64,000 bases of DNA from Saccharibacillus brassicae (lineage in GTDB: Bacteria; Bacillota; Bacilli; Paenibacillales; Paenibacillaceae). This document shows, in pieces, positions 8,226 through 16,465 of the stretch. The position numbers and the translations under genes are program-made. The notes beneath the pieces were generated by a model. That model saw only the letters and a program-made list of their open reading frames with translations. It did not search any database and had not been told where the DNA came from. The first letter of the stretch is position 1, and every line of letters begins with the position of its first letter. The DNA is taken from contig NZ_CP041217.1 of assembly GCF_006542275.1 (NCBI RefSeq), positions 3,271,501-3,335,500 of the forward strand, read 5' to 3'.

Positions 8226-9641
8226 ATGGAGGGACACGAAGTGGGCGAAACGGGATCGGGAACGAGAATCGAAGCGGATGCGGGCAGCATCCCGAGTGCC
8301 GGGCGGCCGACGCTGACGGCGCAGGAAGTGATCGCGCTGCGCAAAGCGCATTTCTTCCCGTGCACGCAGCATTTCTACCGCAATCCGCCGGTGCTGGTCT
8401 CGGGCTCGATGCAGCGAGTGACGGACAGCGAAGGCCGCGTGTATACCGACTTTTTCGCGGGCGTATCGGTCGTGGCGAGCGGCCACTGCAATCCGGCGAT
8501 CACCAAAGCGACGGTGCGGCAGACGCGCACGCTTCAGCATACGACGACGATCTATCTGACCGAACCGTCCGCGCGGTTGGCGCAGCGGATGGCCGGGCTG
8601 CTGCCGGCGTATCCGAAAGTCTTTTTTTGCAACAGCGGGTCCGAAGCGAACGAAGGCGCGCTGATGCTGGCCCGCCGCCATACGAAGCGCAAAGGCTTCA
8701 TCGCGCTGACCGAATCGCTGCACGGCCGCACGGCGCTGACGATGAGCGTGACCGGGTTATCGATGTGGCGGGGCGATCCGTTCCCGGACGAGGACGTCCA
8801 TTTTATTCCCCGCCCGTATGCATACGGCGTGCCGGCGCAGGAAGCGGCGGAGCTGTCGCTGAACGCGCTGCGCGGCGTGCTTCAGAGCGCCGGCGACCGG
8901 ATTGCGGCGATGATCGTCGAGCCGATCCAGGGCAACGGCGGGATGGTCGTCATGCCGGACGGGTATCTGGCCCGCGCCAAAAAGCTGCTGGACGAACACG
9001 GCGTGCTGCTGATCGCCGACGAGATCCAGACCGGCTTCGGCCGGACGGGCGCGCTGCTCTGCTCCGATCAGCTCGGCGTGCAGGCCGATATCGTCACGCT
9101 GGCCAAAGCGCTCGGCGGCGGCATCCCGATCGGCGCGTTCGCGGCGACGGAATCCGTCGCCGCTTCGCTCGATACGCCGTCGGCGTCGACGTTCGGCGGC
9201 AATCCGGTCTCGGCCGGGACGGCGCTGGCCGTCCTCGATTACGTCGAATCGCAGCGGCTGCCGGAACGCGCAGCGCGTCTCGGGACGGCGCTGAAGCTCG
9301 GGCTGGAGAGGATGCGGGCGTTCTATCCGCGCATCCTCTCGGAAGTGCGCGGCCTCGGCCTGATGCTGGGCGCGGAACTGCACGCGGACGAGCCGTCGCT
9401 CGGCGCGGCCGCGGTTGACCGGGTGCTGGAAGAGATGAAGGACCGGGGCTTCCTGATCGGCAAAAACGGCGTGGCCCGCAACGTGCTGGCGTTCCAGCCG
9501 CCGCTCGTAATCGACGCTTCGGACATCGAAGCGATGCTGGAACAGCTGGACGCGGTACTCGGCGGCCTGGAGCAGGATCGTCTCCGCGCCGAGGAACCAT
9601 CCGTGCCGGCCGATTTCCCAAGCGGGGCAGAAGCGCCATGA
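8226..9641 (+). CDS. Class III PLP-dependent aminotransferase
   Basis: A fold-type I, class III (acetylornithine/4-aminobutyrate type) aminotransferase of about 471 residues. The PLP lysine lies in VTLAKALGGG, the class signature is LLIADEIQTGFGRTG, and the phosphate-binding region includes CNSGSEANEGA. I chose the ATG at 8226; a GTG at 8217 overlapping the upstream stop and a GTG at 8241 are alternatives. AAAGGGTGA is well spaced for 8226. The substrate cannot be told. It lies between the U32 gene and the prenyltransferase gene, with only a short overlap or gap on either side, so it is cotranscribed with them. Confidence 0.88.
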   Translation: MEGHEVGETGSGTRIEADAGSIPSAGRPTLTAQEVIALRKAHFFPCTQHFYRNPPVLVSGSMQRVTDSEGRVYTDFFAGVSVVASGHCNPAITKATVRQTRTLQHTTTIYLTEPSARLAQRMAGLLPAYPKVFFCNSGSEANEGALMLARRHTKRKGFIALTESLHGRTALTMSVTGLSMWRGDPFPDEDVHFIPRPYAYGVPAQEAAELSLNALRGVLQSAGDRIAAMIVEPIQGNGGMVVMPDGYLARAKKLLDEHGVLLIADEIQTGFGRTGALLCSDQLGVQADIVTLAKALGGGIPIGAFAATESVAASLDTPSASTFGGNPVSAGTALAVLDYVESQRLPERAARLGTALKLGLERMRAFYPRILSEVRGLGLMLGAELHADEPSLGAAAVDRVLEEMKDRGFLIGKNGVARNVLAFQPPLVIDASDIEAMLEQLDAVLGGLEQDRLRAEEPSVPADFPSGAEAP

Positions 9642-10516
9642 GCGCGGCTTTGCGCAGCGCGCTGACCAAGACGCGCGATTTCGGATCGCTGGTCATGTTC
9701 TCGCACACGCTGTTCTCGCTGCCGTTCGCGATTATCTCGATCGTCTGGGCGGCCGGCGGCCTGCCGGACTGGCGCGTCGTGCTCGCTTCGCTTCTGGCGC
9801 TGGTCGCCGCCCGCAACGGCGCCAACGCGTTCAACCGGTTGGCCGACCGGGAGTTCGACGCGGCCAATCCGCGCACCGCGCATCGCCATCTGCCGCAGAA
9901 GCGGCTCGGCGTGCGGGAAGTATGGATCTTCGTCATCGTCAACTACGCGATCTTCGTCGCGGCGGCCGGCATGCTGAACCCGCTGTGCCTGATCCTGTCG
10001 CCGGTCGCGATCTTCCTCATCTCTTCGTATTCGTACACGAAGCGCTTCACCTGGCTCAGCCATCTGTATCTGGGCTTTACGATCGCGTCGGCGCCGATCG
10101 GCGCCTGGTTCGCCGTGACCGGCACGTTCGCGTTCACCCCGTTCGTGCTCGGTACGATCGTCATGCTGTGGATCGGCGGGTTCGATATTTTGTACGGCAC
10201 GCAGGACATCGACTTCGACCGCGCGCACGGGCTGCATTCCATCCCGAGCGCATTCGGCCTGAAGCCGGCGCTGTACATTTCGCGCTTCCTGCATCTCGTC
10301 ATGGTCGGACTGCTGCTGTTCCTGTTCTTTTTCCGCGATCTCGGCGCTTGGTACCTGATCGGTATCGGGCTGGCGGGGTTTCTGCTCCTGCTGGAACACG
10401 GCATCGTGAAGCCGCATAACCGCCGGCTCATGCAGATCGCTTCGTACAATCTGAACCAAGTGATCAGCCTGCTGATCCTGTCGTTTACGATGCTGGATTA
10501 TTTCTGGATGATCTGA
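9638..10516 (+). CDS. UbiA-family prenyltransferase (quinone synthesis, DmkA/MqnP-like)
   Basis: A 292-residue polytopic membrane prenyltransferase. Two Asp-rich active-site motifs are visible: N-x-x-N-R-x-x-D-R-x-x-D in NAFNRLADREFD, and D-x-x-x-D in GTQDIDFDRAHGLHS. It belongs to the UbiA-like group used in menaquinone or demethylmenaquinone synthesis. The partner enzymes that make the heptaprenyl chain are encoded just downstream on the other strand. In Listeria a dedicated prenyltransferase (DmkA) supplies demethylmenaquinone for extracellular electron transfer; whether this one serves that branch or general menaquinone is open. It overlaps the aminotransferase gene by 4 nt. Confidence 0.88.
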   Translation: MSAALRSALTKTRDFGSLVMFSHTLFSLPFAIISIVWAAGGLPDWRVVLASLLALVAARNGANAFNRLADREFDAANPRTAHRHLPQKRLGVREVWIFVIVNYAIFVAAAGMLNPLCLILSPVAIFLISSYSYTKRFTWLSHLYLGFTIASAPIGAWFAVTGTFAFTPFVLGTIVMLWIGGFDILYGTQDIDFDRAHGLHSIPSAFGLKPALYISRFLHLVMVGLLLFLFFFRDLGAWYLIGIGLAGFLLLLEHGIVKPHNRRLMQIASYNLNQVISLLILSFTMLDYFWMI

Positions 10517-10590
10517 AAAAAGCAGCTTCAAGCACCGACGGTTTCCGTTGGACTCCCCGGCCTCTGCCTATGCGCCCTGCCTGCACACAC

Positions 10591-10627
10591 GAAAAACCCG
10601 ACTCTTCGGAAAAGAGTCGGGTTTTTC
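10591..10627. terminator. Bidirectional rho-independent terminator
   Basis: AAAAACCCGACTCTT and AAGAGTCGGGTTTTT form a perfect stem around a 4-nt loop. It serves the ubiA operon on the plus strand and the UPF0303 gene on the minus strand. Confidence 0.93.
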
Positions 10628-10683
10628 GATGCGTCTGGAGTTTGAGGCGCGGCGACGGCCGATCACACGCTGCGATGCTGCGA

Positions 10684-11166
10684 TCAGCCCTGCTGCTCGG
10701 CCAAAAAGCGGCGGATGCCGGAAGTCACGAGATCGTGATCTTCCTGGTCCGGCAGGCCGGATACGGTAATCGTGCCGATCAGCCCTTCGCCGGCCAGCAT
10801 GAGCGGGAACGCGCCGCCGGCCAGCACGTATTCGTCGTCGCTCAAGCCGTAGTCGCCCGCAAGCGTTTGGTTTTCGCTGCGAAGCTGGAGTGCCGCATGC
10901 CAGGAACTTTTGACGAAACGGGCCACCGTATTGTTTTTGCGGCGAATCCAGTCTTCGTTTTCCGGCGAAGTGCCTTCCATCGCGTGCAGGAACAGCCGGT
11001 GGCCTTGGCGGGTAATATCGACGGTCACCTTTTTGCCGGTCCGGCGGGCTTCCTCGATCAGGGTCAGTCCGAGCGCGAGAGCGGTCTCGGCGTCGAACGA
11101 AACGAAACGCAGTTCTTGTTCTTCCTGCCGCATTTGCGACAGCTTTGTTTCGGGAGTGACGGACAT
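10684..11166 (-). CDS. UPF0303 / heme-degrading-domain (HbpS-like) protein
   Basis: A 160-residue cytosolic protein of the HbpS-like (DUF336) family. Recognisable parts are VSFDAETALALGLTLIEEA near the N-terminus and the Gly-rich GDYGLSDDEYVLAGGAFPL in the C-terminal half. Members bind heme or small cofactors, and most have no proven reaction. The ATG at 11166 follows AAAGGAGAT; an in-frame upstream start lacks such a site. It ends against the terminator shared with the ubiA operon. Confidence 0.82.
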   Translation of the reverse strand: MSVTPETKLSQMRQEEQELRFVSFDAETALALGLTLIEEARRTGKKVTVDITRQGHRLFLHAMEGTSPENEDWIRRKNNTVARFVKSSWHAALQLRSENQTLAGDYGLSDDEYVLAGGAFPLMLAGEGLIGTITVSGLPDQEDHDLVTSGIRRFLAEQQG

Positions 11167-11254
11167 GGGGCGAATATCTCCTTTGTCGGGGGCGTGAATG
11201 CCCGGGTAGTGGAATGCATTCATTTCGACGCCGGGCCGCCTTTTTCCTCTTGTC

Positions 11255-12235
11255 CTAAAATTTCCGTCCGCCGAAATAGTCGGCCAGCTTCAGCAGATCG
11301 GCCGAAGCGGCGTATTCGCCGAGCGAACGGGCGATCTCGCAGGCTCGCTCAAGCTCCTGCGCGCCGAAGCTTTCCGCGCGTTCCAGGGCTCCGCTGCTGC
11401 GGATCTTGTCCAGCAGCGGAGCGATCAGGGCCGGATCGGTATCCCGGCCGACGCTGCGGATCTCCGCCGCGAGCGCGGGATCTTCGAGCGCGTACAACAC
11501 GGGCAGCGTCACCTGCCCGCCGAGCAGGTCGCTTCCCGCCGGCTTGCCGAGCTGCCGGGACGAAGCCGTCAAATCGAGCAGGTCGTCCCGGATCTGGAAC
11601 GACAAGCCCAGATGCTCGCCGAACGCATGCAGCCTGCGGCAGATCTCTTCCGGCGCCCCGGCGGCGCGGGCGCCGAATTCCAGCGAGACGGCCATCAGAT
11701 GGGCGGTCTTGCGGCGGGACTTGGACAAATACTCGTCCAGCCCGAGATCGTAATCGTATGCGTGTTCGAGCTGCTCGTATTCGCCGAGGCACAGTTCGGC
11801 CGTCGCGAACGACGCGAAGCTTGGCCGGTCCGCGCCGGCTTTGCCGTCGGCCTGGGCCATCAGCTCGACGACGCGGGCCGACATATAGCTTCCGACGTAC
11901 AGCGCTTTGGCCGGCCCGATCCGCGTATGCAGCGCGGGTTCGCCCCGCCGCAGCGCCGAACGGTCGATCAGGTCGTCGTGAATGAGCGAAGCGGTATGGA
12001 TAAATTCCGCCGCGGCCGCCAGCTGGAACAGGCGGGGATCGTCGGCGCGTTTGCCGAAGCGGCCGCCGACGAGGACGAGCATCGGCCGCAGCCGCTTGCC
12101 TCCGGCGTCGATCGTGCGCAGCAGCGCGTCGGCCAGCTCGGAGCTGGGCGGAAGGTCTTTGTCGCTTTTGACGATGCGCTTCATCTCCCGTTCGATGCGG
12201 CGCAGGTCGATTCGCAGAGCGTCAGGCAGGTTCAT
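11255..12235 (-). CDS. hepT: Polyprenyl (heptaprenyl) diphosphate synthase catalytic subunit
   Basis: A 326-residue trans-isoprenyl diphosphate synthase. It has the substrate-binding GGKRLRP motif, the first Asp-rich motif in IHDDLID and the second in QIRDDLLDLTA. It elongates farnesyl diphosphate with isopentenyl diphosphate to the C35 side chain of menaquinone. The ATG at 12235 follows AAGGAGG and lies 14 nt inside the upstream hepS gene. The usual menG between hepS and hepT is absent. With the UbiA gene it provides the quinone part of the electron-transfer set; a DmkB role is equally possible. Confidence 0.9.
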   Translation of the reverse strand: MNLPDALRIDLRRIEREMKRIVKSDKDLPPSSELADALLRTIDAGGKRLRPMLVLVGGRFGKRADDPRLFQLAAAAEFIHTASLIHDDLIDRSALRRGEPALHTRIGPAKALYVGSYMSARVVELMAQADGKAGADRPSFASFATAELCLGEYEQLEHAYDYDLGLDEYLSKSRRKTAHLMAVSLEFGARAAGAPEEICRRLHAFGEHLGLSFQIRDDLLDLTASSRQLGKPAGSDLLGGQVTLPVLYALEDPALAAEIRSVGRDTDPALIAPLLDKIRSSGALERAESFGAQELERACEIARSLGEYAASADLLKLADYFGGRKF

Positions 12236-12668
12236 GCGGCCCGGCCTCCTTCGCGTCCGCCAGCGCCCGCTCGAAAGCGGGCAGCAGGGCGATCTCCGCG
12301 CTTCGGCCGAGCGCGCGGGCGATCTGGACTTTTTTGACGAACGGGGCAAGTCCGCGCAGCAGCGATTCTTCCCGGCATTTCAGCGCGTATTGGACGTACA
12401 GGCTGTACAAATAGTCGCCGTCCAGAATGCGCCGCGTCAACTGCGGATCGTCCAGCCGAATCGGTTCGGCGTGGCGGGCGAGCGCGGCATCGAGCAGCGC
12501 ATAGACGGCAAGCAGGCCGGGCTGCCGAAGCGGTTCCACGGCGCAGCGTTCGAACGCGGCCAGCGCGGCGTTCAGCGCCGCCCGGTCCGGCGCGAGCCGG
12601 ATACGCGTAACCGGATCGATCTCGGCCTGCAGGCGTTCCAGCGTTTCCCGGATTATTGTGTCGTTCAT
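12222..12668 (-). CDS. hepS: Heptaprenyl diphosphate synthase component 1
   Basis: A 148-residue non-catalytic partner subunit (HEPPP_synt_1 family), recognised by GDYLYSLYVQYALK and by its position directly before hepT, with which it overlaps. HepS forms a heterodimer with HepT and sets chain length. It is shorter than the ~250-residue Bacillus protein, so it may be a reduced version. AAGGGGTG precedes the ATG. Confidence 0.82.
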   Translation of the reverse strand: MNDTIIRETLERLQAEIDPVTRIRLAPDRAALNAALAAFERCAVEPLRQPGLLAVYALLDAALARHAEPIRLDDPQLTRRILDGDYLYSLYVQYALKCREESLLRGLAPFVKKVQIARALGRSAEIALLPAFERALADAKEAGPHEPA

Positions 12669-12780
12669 TGAAGCACCCCTTGACGGACTAACAAAATACC
12701 GAATCGGCGTACATACCGTATTCACTCGGATTCCTCCACATTATGAGTCAAATTCGTTCATTATGCAAAACGGCGAATCG

Positions 12781-12824
12781 AAAAAAGCGGGGCCATGTGC
12801 GGGGTAAGCTGCACATGACCCCGC
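12781..12824 (-). terminator. Terminator of the pplA-ndh2 unit
   Basis: On the minus strand GGGGTCATGTGC pairs with GCACATGGCCCC (one wobble) and is followed by CTTTTTTC. It lies about 20 nt after the NADH dehydrogenase stop. Confidence 0.85.
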
Positions 12825-12844
12825 CGCAGCGCAGAGCCGGTCGG

Positions 12845-14719
12845 TCAGTCGGTATAGAGGTACCAGCGCTTGGCAAACCAGGTTTTTTTCCAGTGTTTCT
12901 TGAGCCAAGGCAGGACGTAATAGTCGAGTCCGAAGATGCTGCCCGAACCGCCGATAAGGGCGAATGCGGCGAACCAGTACCACCACATATCGGTCGGCGC
13001 CATGCCGGACGACCAGATCATCAGGCCCATGCCGATCGTGGCGATCGAAGCGATGGCCGAGAACAGGCCGACGATCAGCAGGATGCCGAATACGATTTCC
13101 GCGGCGACCATGCCGATTTGGAAAGCGGTCGCCAGCCACGTGTAGCCGCCGTCGCCGGTGTAGAACATCAGATCCATCATCGAGCTGACCATGTCCGAGA
13201 CGAAGCCCGGCACAGGGATGGCCTGCACGGCCTGACCGGCGTTTTCGACCGCGGAAGCGGCCGCCTGGGCATCGACCGCCGTCGCCACGTTGCCGACCGC
13301 TTCGGAAGCGGCACTGACGACGTCGGCATGCGGATCGGGCGGGATGAGGAAAATATGGTTCGGGTCGGCCACGACTTTTTGCAGCTTGTCCCAGCCTTCA
13401 TGCAGCCACATCCAGCCGACGAACACGCGCAGCGGCACGAGCCAGAAGTTCGGCGAGCGCTTCGAGAAGTGTCCGCCGAGGAACGTCCGGCGATCGTGGG
13501 CATGGAAAATCTCGTGCATAAGATACGTCCACACTTTATTGAAGCCGAGCACGGTGAACAGGTACAGCACGTTGATCGCGTGTTTGGCGAACATCGCGAA
13601 AAATCCGGTCAGCGAGAAAAATTTGCCCGGCAGACCTACGCTCGCGACGCCGTACCGGCTGCCGATCGACACCATCATGCCGTGAAAAGCCGGTTTGTAC
13701 GATTTTTTCGTGCCGCCTTTGATATCGGCCGTAATGTTGTGCGCGATCAGCGGAGCGGCATGTTCGGCGTTCTCGACCATCTGCGGAACCGGGCGTTCTT
13801 CGCCTTCCGGAATGAAGAAGATGTTGTCGCCGACGACATACACGTTTTCGTGATCGAGGCTTTGCAGCTTGTCGTTCGTTTCGATGCGCTTGCGGCCTTT
13901 TTGCTGCACATCGAGCTTGTCGAGAATATCTGCGCCTTCGACGCCGGCTGTCCAGATGACCGTCCGCGCCGTCAGCTTCTGGCCGCTGAGGTCCACGCCG
14001 GTGTCGGAGACACCCGTAATCGGTTTGCCGGTAATGATCTCGACATCGAGCTTTTTAAGATACCGTTCGGATTTGGCGATCAATTTCTCCGGCAGCAGCG
14101 GCAGGATTTTCGGAGCCATATCGGCTACGATCATGCGCACTTCGGACGGATCGATATAAAATTCCCGGCACAGTTCGCTGCGGTATTCGGCCATTTCGCC
14201 GATCAATTCGACGCCCGTGAAGCCCGCGCCGACGACGACAAACGACAGTTTCTCCCGGCGGATCGCCGGATCTTTTTCCTGCGACGCTTCGGTGAACATC
14301 CGGCGGAACCGGTCTTTGAGTCTGACCGCATCGTCGTAGGACCAGAGCGTGTAGCTGTGTTCCTGCGCGCCGGGGATGCCGAAGAACGTCGGCTTGGAGC
14401 CGGTCCCGATCACGAGGTAATCGTAAGCGTAGGACGCCTGCTGTCCCTGGAGCGAGCGGGATTCGAAGTCGATGCCGCCGATCTCGTCGAGCACGACGTC
14501 AACTTTGAGGCCGGCAAAAATCTTTTTCAATTCGATTTTGACCGCGTCTTCCGGCGTCCGGTTCGCGGCCACCTCGTGCAGTTCGGTCAGCAGCGTGTGG
14601 TAAGGATTGCGATCGATCAGCTGGATCTGGACATCGGTATTTTTTTTGAAGTTTTTGGCTAATTTCTTCGCCGTCAGGACGCCGCCGTAGCCACCGCCGA
14701 GAATTACTATTTTTGTCAT
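12845..14719 (-). CDS. ndh2: Type II NADH dehydrogenase fused to a DoxX-like membrane domain (Ndh2)
   Basis: A 624-residue flavoprotein. The N-terminal ~410 residues form an NDH-2: FAD-binding GGGYGG at residues 8-13, NAD-binding VVVGAGFTGVE, and the second FAD motif NVYVVGDNIF. NDH-2 oxidises NADH and reduces quinone without pumping protons. The C-terminal ~200 residues add several membrane helices, with WLHEGWDKLQ and FALIGGSGSIFGLDYY resembling DoxX proteins. Ordinary NDH-2 proteins are about 400 residues. Listeria Ndh2, the dedicated entry enzyme of extracellular electron transfer, has the same kind of membrane tail. The start at 14719 is followed directly by KIVILGGG; an ATG at 14740 is possible. 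It lies downstream of the PplA-like gene in the same direction. Confidence 0.92.
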   Translation of the reverse strand: MTKIVILGGGYGGVLTAKKLAKNFKKNTDVQIQLIDRNPYHTLLTELHEVAANRTPEDAVKIELKKIFAGLKVDVVLDEIGGIDFESRSLQGQQASYAYDYLVIGTGSKPTFFGIPGAQEHSYTLWSYDDAVRLKDRFRRMFTEASQEKDPAIRREKLSFVVVGAGFTGVELIGEMAEYRSELCREFYIDPSEVRMIVADMAPKILPLLPEKLIAKSERYLKKLDVEIITGKPITGVSDTGVDLSGQKLTARTVIWTAGVEGADILDKLDVQQKGRKRIETNDKLQSLDHENVYVVGDNIFFIPEGEERPVPQMVENAEHAAPLIAHNITADIKGGTKKSYKPAFHGMMVSIGSRYGVASVGLPGKFFSLTGFFAMFAKHAINVLYLFTVLGFNKVWTYLMHEIFHAHDRRTFLGGHFSKRSPNFWLVPLRVFVGWMWLHEGWDKLQKVVADPNHIFLIPPDPHADVVSAASEAVGNVATAVDAQAAASAVENAGQAVQAIPVPGFVSDMVSSMMDLMFYTGDGGYTWLATAFQIGMVAAEIVFGILLIVGLFSAIASIATIGMGLMIWSSGMAPTDMWWYWFAAFALIGGSGSIFGLDYYVLPWLKKHWKKTWFAKRWYLYTD

Positions 14720-14867
14720 CGGGTCAACCAACCTTTCCATTGACGGTGTTCGCATGCCTGCCGGGTCCGCCGAACGATGCGGGGATCGGGCAGGCAGCGG
14801 TCCGCCCGTTGCTTCAAGTTAAGAGTGAGAGTGGAACGGGTCCGTGCCGCTGCCGGGCAGCGGCGGC

Positions 14868-15779
14868 TTATTTCGCGTCCGCCAGCGCCTGTTCGGCCAG
14901 CTTGAGATAGGAGGCGACATGGATCGTCACGCCGCTGATCGCGTCGGTCGTTCCGTCTTCCTTCGTTTCGACCGCCGCCGGATCTTGTTTTTCGATCACG
15001 TACTGCTCGGCTTTTTCCGCTTCTTCATGCCATTCCGCTTGGGCGCCGCCGGCTTTCATGCCGTACTTGCCTTCTCTGGAATTCGTTTTCTTGTCTTCGC
15101 CGGCCGCATTGCTGCCGCTGAAGTTGATCGCCACGATGCGTCCGGCCGCTACCGTCGCGTCCACGGTTTCTTTCCAGCCGCTTTCGGTATCGAAATCGGC
15201 CGCTTCCGCGTGATACGCGCCGTCCTTGTACGGGCCGGCTTCGACCGGGCCTGCCGCAAGAGCGGTCTCCGCAAGCTTCGTGAAATCGTTCACGTGGATA
15301 GACACGCCGGATACGACGTCGGTATGGCCTTCGGCATCGGTCGTGATCGCCGCCGGGTCCTGCTTGTCGATCAGGAACTGTTCGATTTTCTCCGCTTGTT
15401 CATGCCATTCGGACGAAGCGCCGCCGGCTTTCATGCCGTACTTGCCGGCTTCGGACGTCGCCTTCTTGTCCGGACCGCCGTTGAGGCTGGATGCGCTCCA
15501 GTCGGCGTCGGCAATTTTGCCGCCTGTCACCTGCAGGATCACGTACGGCTGCCAGCCGGATTCCTTGTCCATGTCCCCCTGGGCAAAGTACAGGCCGTCT
15601 TTCCATTGGGAAGCGTCGGCCGCCGTCTCAGCCGCCGGTGCCGCCGCAGCCTCTTTCGCCGGTTCGGCCTGCGCCGCCGGTTCGGCTGTGACCTCGGCCG
15701 TTTCATTGCTTCCGCATGCCGAGAGCGCTCCTGCGAGAAGAACGCCGCACATCCATACGGCCCCGTGCTTTTTGTTCAT
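14868..15779 (-). CDS. pplA: Lipoprotein with two FMN-binding repeats (PplA-like)
   Basis: A 303-residue lipoprotein with lipobox L-S-A-C (Cys22). An Ala/Glu-rich linker is followed by two homologous repeats (about 58-175 and 183-300). Each contains GW-x(n)-KYGMKAGGA, E-W-H-E, and ends in a flavinylation-like motif: SGVS with Ser160 and SGVT with Thr285. In FMN-bind domains an ApbE-type transferase attaches FMN to the last Ser/Thr of such a motif. Listeria PplA, the terminal extracellular flavoprotein of FLEET, also has two such domains and a similar length. Both motifs carry Val where the consensus has Ala. No ApbE gene lies in the window. The gene sits just upstream of ndh2, and a Rex/Fnr-like palindrome is about 180 bp upstream. 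Confidence 0.88.
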   Translation of the reverse strand: MNKKHGAVWMCGVLLAGALSACGSNETAEVTAEPAAQAEPAKEAAAAPAAETAADASQWKDGLYFAQGDMDKESGWQPYVILQVTGGKIADADWSASSLNGGPDKKATSEAGKYGMKAGGASSEWHEQAEKIEQFLIDKQDPAAITTDAEGHTDVVSGVSIHVNDFTKLAETALAAGPVEAGPYKDGAYHAEAADFDTESGWKETVDATVAAGRIVAINFSGSNAAGEDKKTNSREGKYGMKAGGAQAEWHEEAEKAEQYVIEKQDPAAVETKEDGTTDAISGVTIHVASYLKLAEQALADAK

Positions 15780-16163
15780 GTTAACCCCTCCGTCATCTCT
15801 GAATGAATCGTCTCCAAGGGCGACGAATGCGGAAAACGATCACGTAAGATCGGGCTTTCTCCGGTCGGAACTGCCCCGGAAAAGAGTCGATGCACAGGTT
15901 CGATCTCCGTCCGTCACCGTTTTCATTTGAACAATAACATACAATTTGAAGTAATTAAGTGATAATAATCACAAAGTTTGGGGCTTAGGTCTCATTCTGC
16001 GCACAACACGTGAAAATGTGCCCATTTCCTTGCGCCAGGCGGCTCGGGCTTCTCCCTGCCGGGCATTCCGCGTGGGATTCCGTGGGATTCTACAGGGGAT
16101 TCACCGAATAAAGGGAAGGGTAATTCACTTTAAATCGATCCATAACGTAAGGAGCTGAACTCT
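15780..16163. other. Divergent intergenic region with regulatory palindromes
   Basis: This 384-bp stretch separates pplA (minus) from csbD (plus) and holds no gene. An A/T-rich patch at 15,925-15,980 contains the palindrome annotated separately and is the likely promoter area for pplA. Near 16,070-16,095 GTGGGATTC is repeated twice in tandem. No convincing hexamer pair was found for csbD. Confidence 0.5.
15957..15974 (-). promoter_or_regulatory. Rex- or Fnr-like operator upstream of pplA-ndh2
   Basis: On the minus strand the sequence reads TTGTGATTATTATCACTT. TGTGA-N6-TCAC fits both the Fnr box (TGTGA-N6-TCACA) and most of the Rex box (TTGTGAA-N4-TTCACAA, 10 of 14 defined positions). Either would tie pplA-ndh2 to redox state or oxygen. 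The match is seen; the regulator is inferred. Confidence 0.5.
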
Positions 16164-16391
16164 ATGACGAACCCGATCGAAACCAAAGTGATCAAAGGCA
16201 GATGGAATCAGACCCAGCACGAAGCGAAGAAGCAGTGGAGCAAGCTGACGGAAGCCGACCTGGCGTATATAGACGGAGAAAAAGACCGGTTGATCGAGAA
16301 AGTGCGCGAGCGCTACGGGCACGATGCCGAAGCGGCCGAGCTGGAGTACAAATCGTGGGCTTCGGCCTTGACGACGGGTGGCAACCGCTAA
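16164..16391 (+). CDS. csbD: CsbD-family stress protein
   Basis: A 75-residue soluble protein with the family pattern: KGRWNQTQHEAKKQWSKLT, then DGEKDRLIEKVRERYG. CsbD proteins are abundant under general stress in many bacteria, and their molecular role is unknown. GTAAGGAG precedes the ATG. It is followed 74 nt later by a small unknown gene on the same strand. Confidence 0.88.
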   Translation: MTNPIETKVIKGRWNQTQHEAKKQWSKLTEADLAYIDGEKDRLIEKVRERYGHDAEAAELEYKSWASALTTGGNR

Positions 16392-16465
16392 GCGGGCAGC
16401 CGATCTCAACGCACCTCTTGCGCATACTTGTGCCATAACTTTTCGAAAAGAGAGGGGATCAAGCC

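Noticed and set aside
12743-14662. A 639-codon plus-strand frame opposite ndh2
   Set aside because: ndh2 is unmistakable on the minus strand; the plus frame lacks any motif.
15981-16015. GCACA...TGTGC inverted arms as a second operator near pplA
   Set aside because: The arms are short and irregularly spaced; the match is too weak to list as a site.
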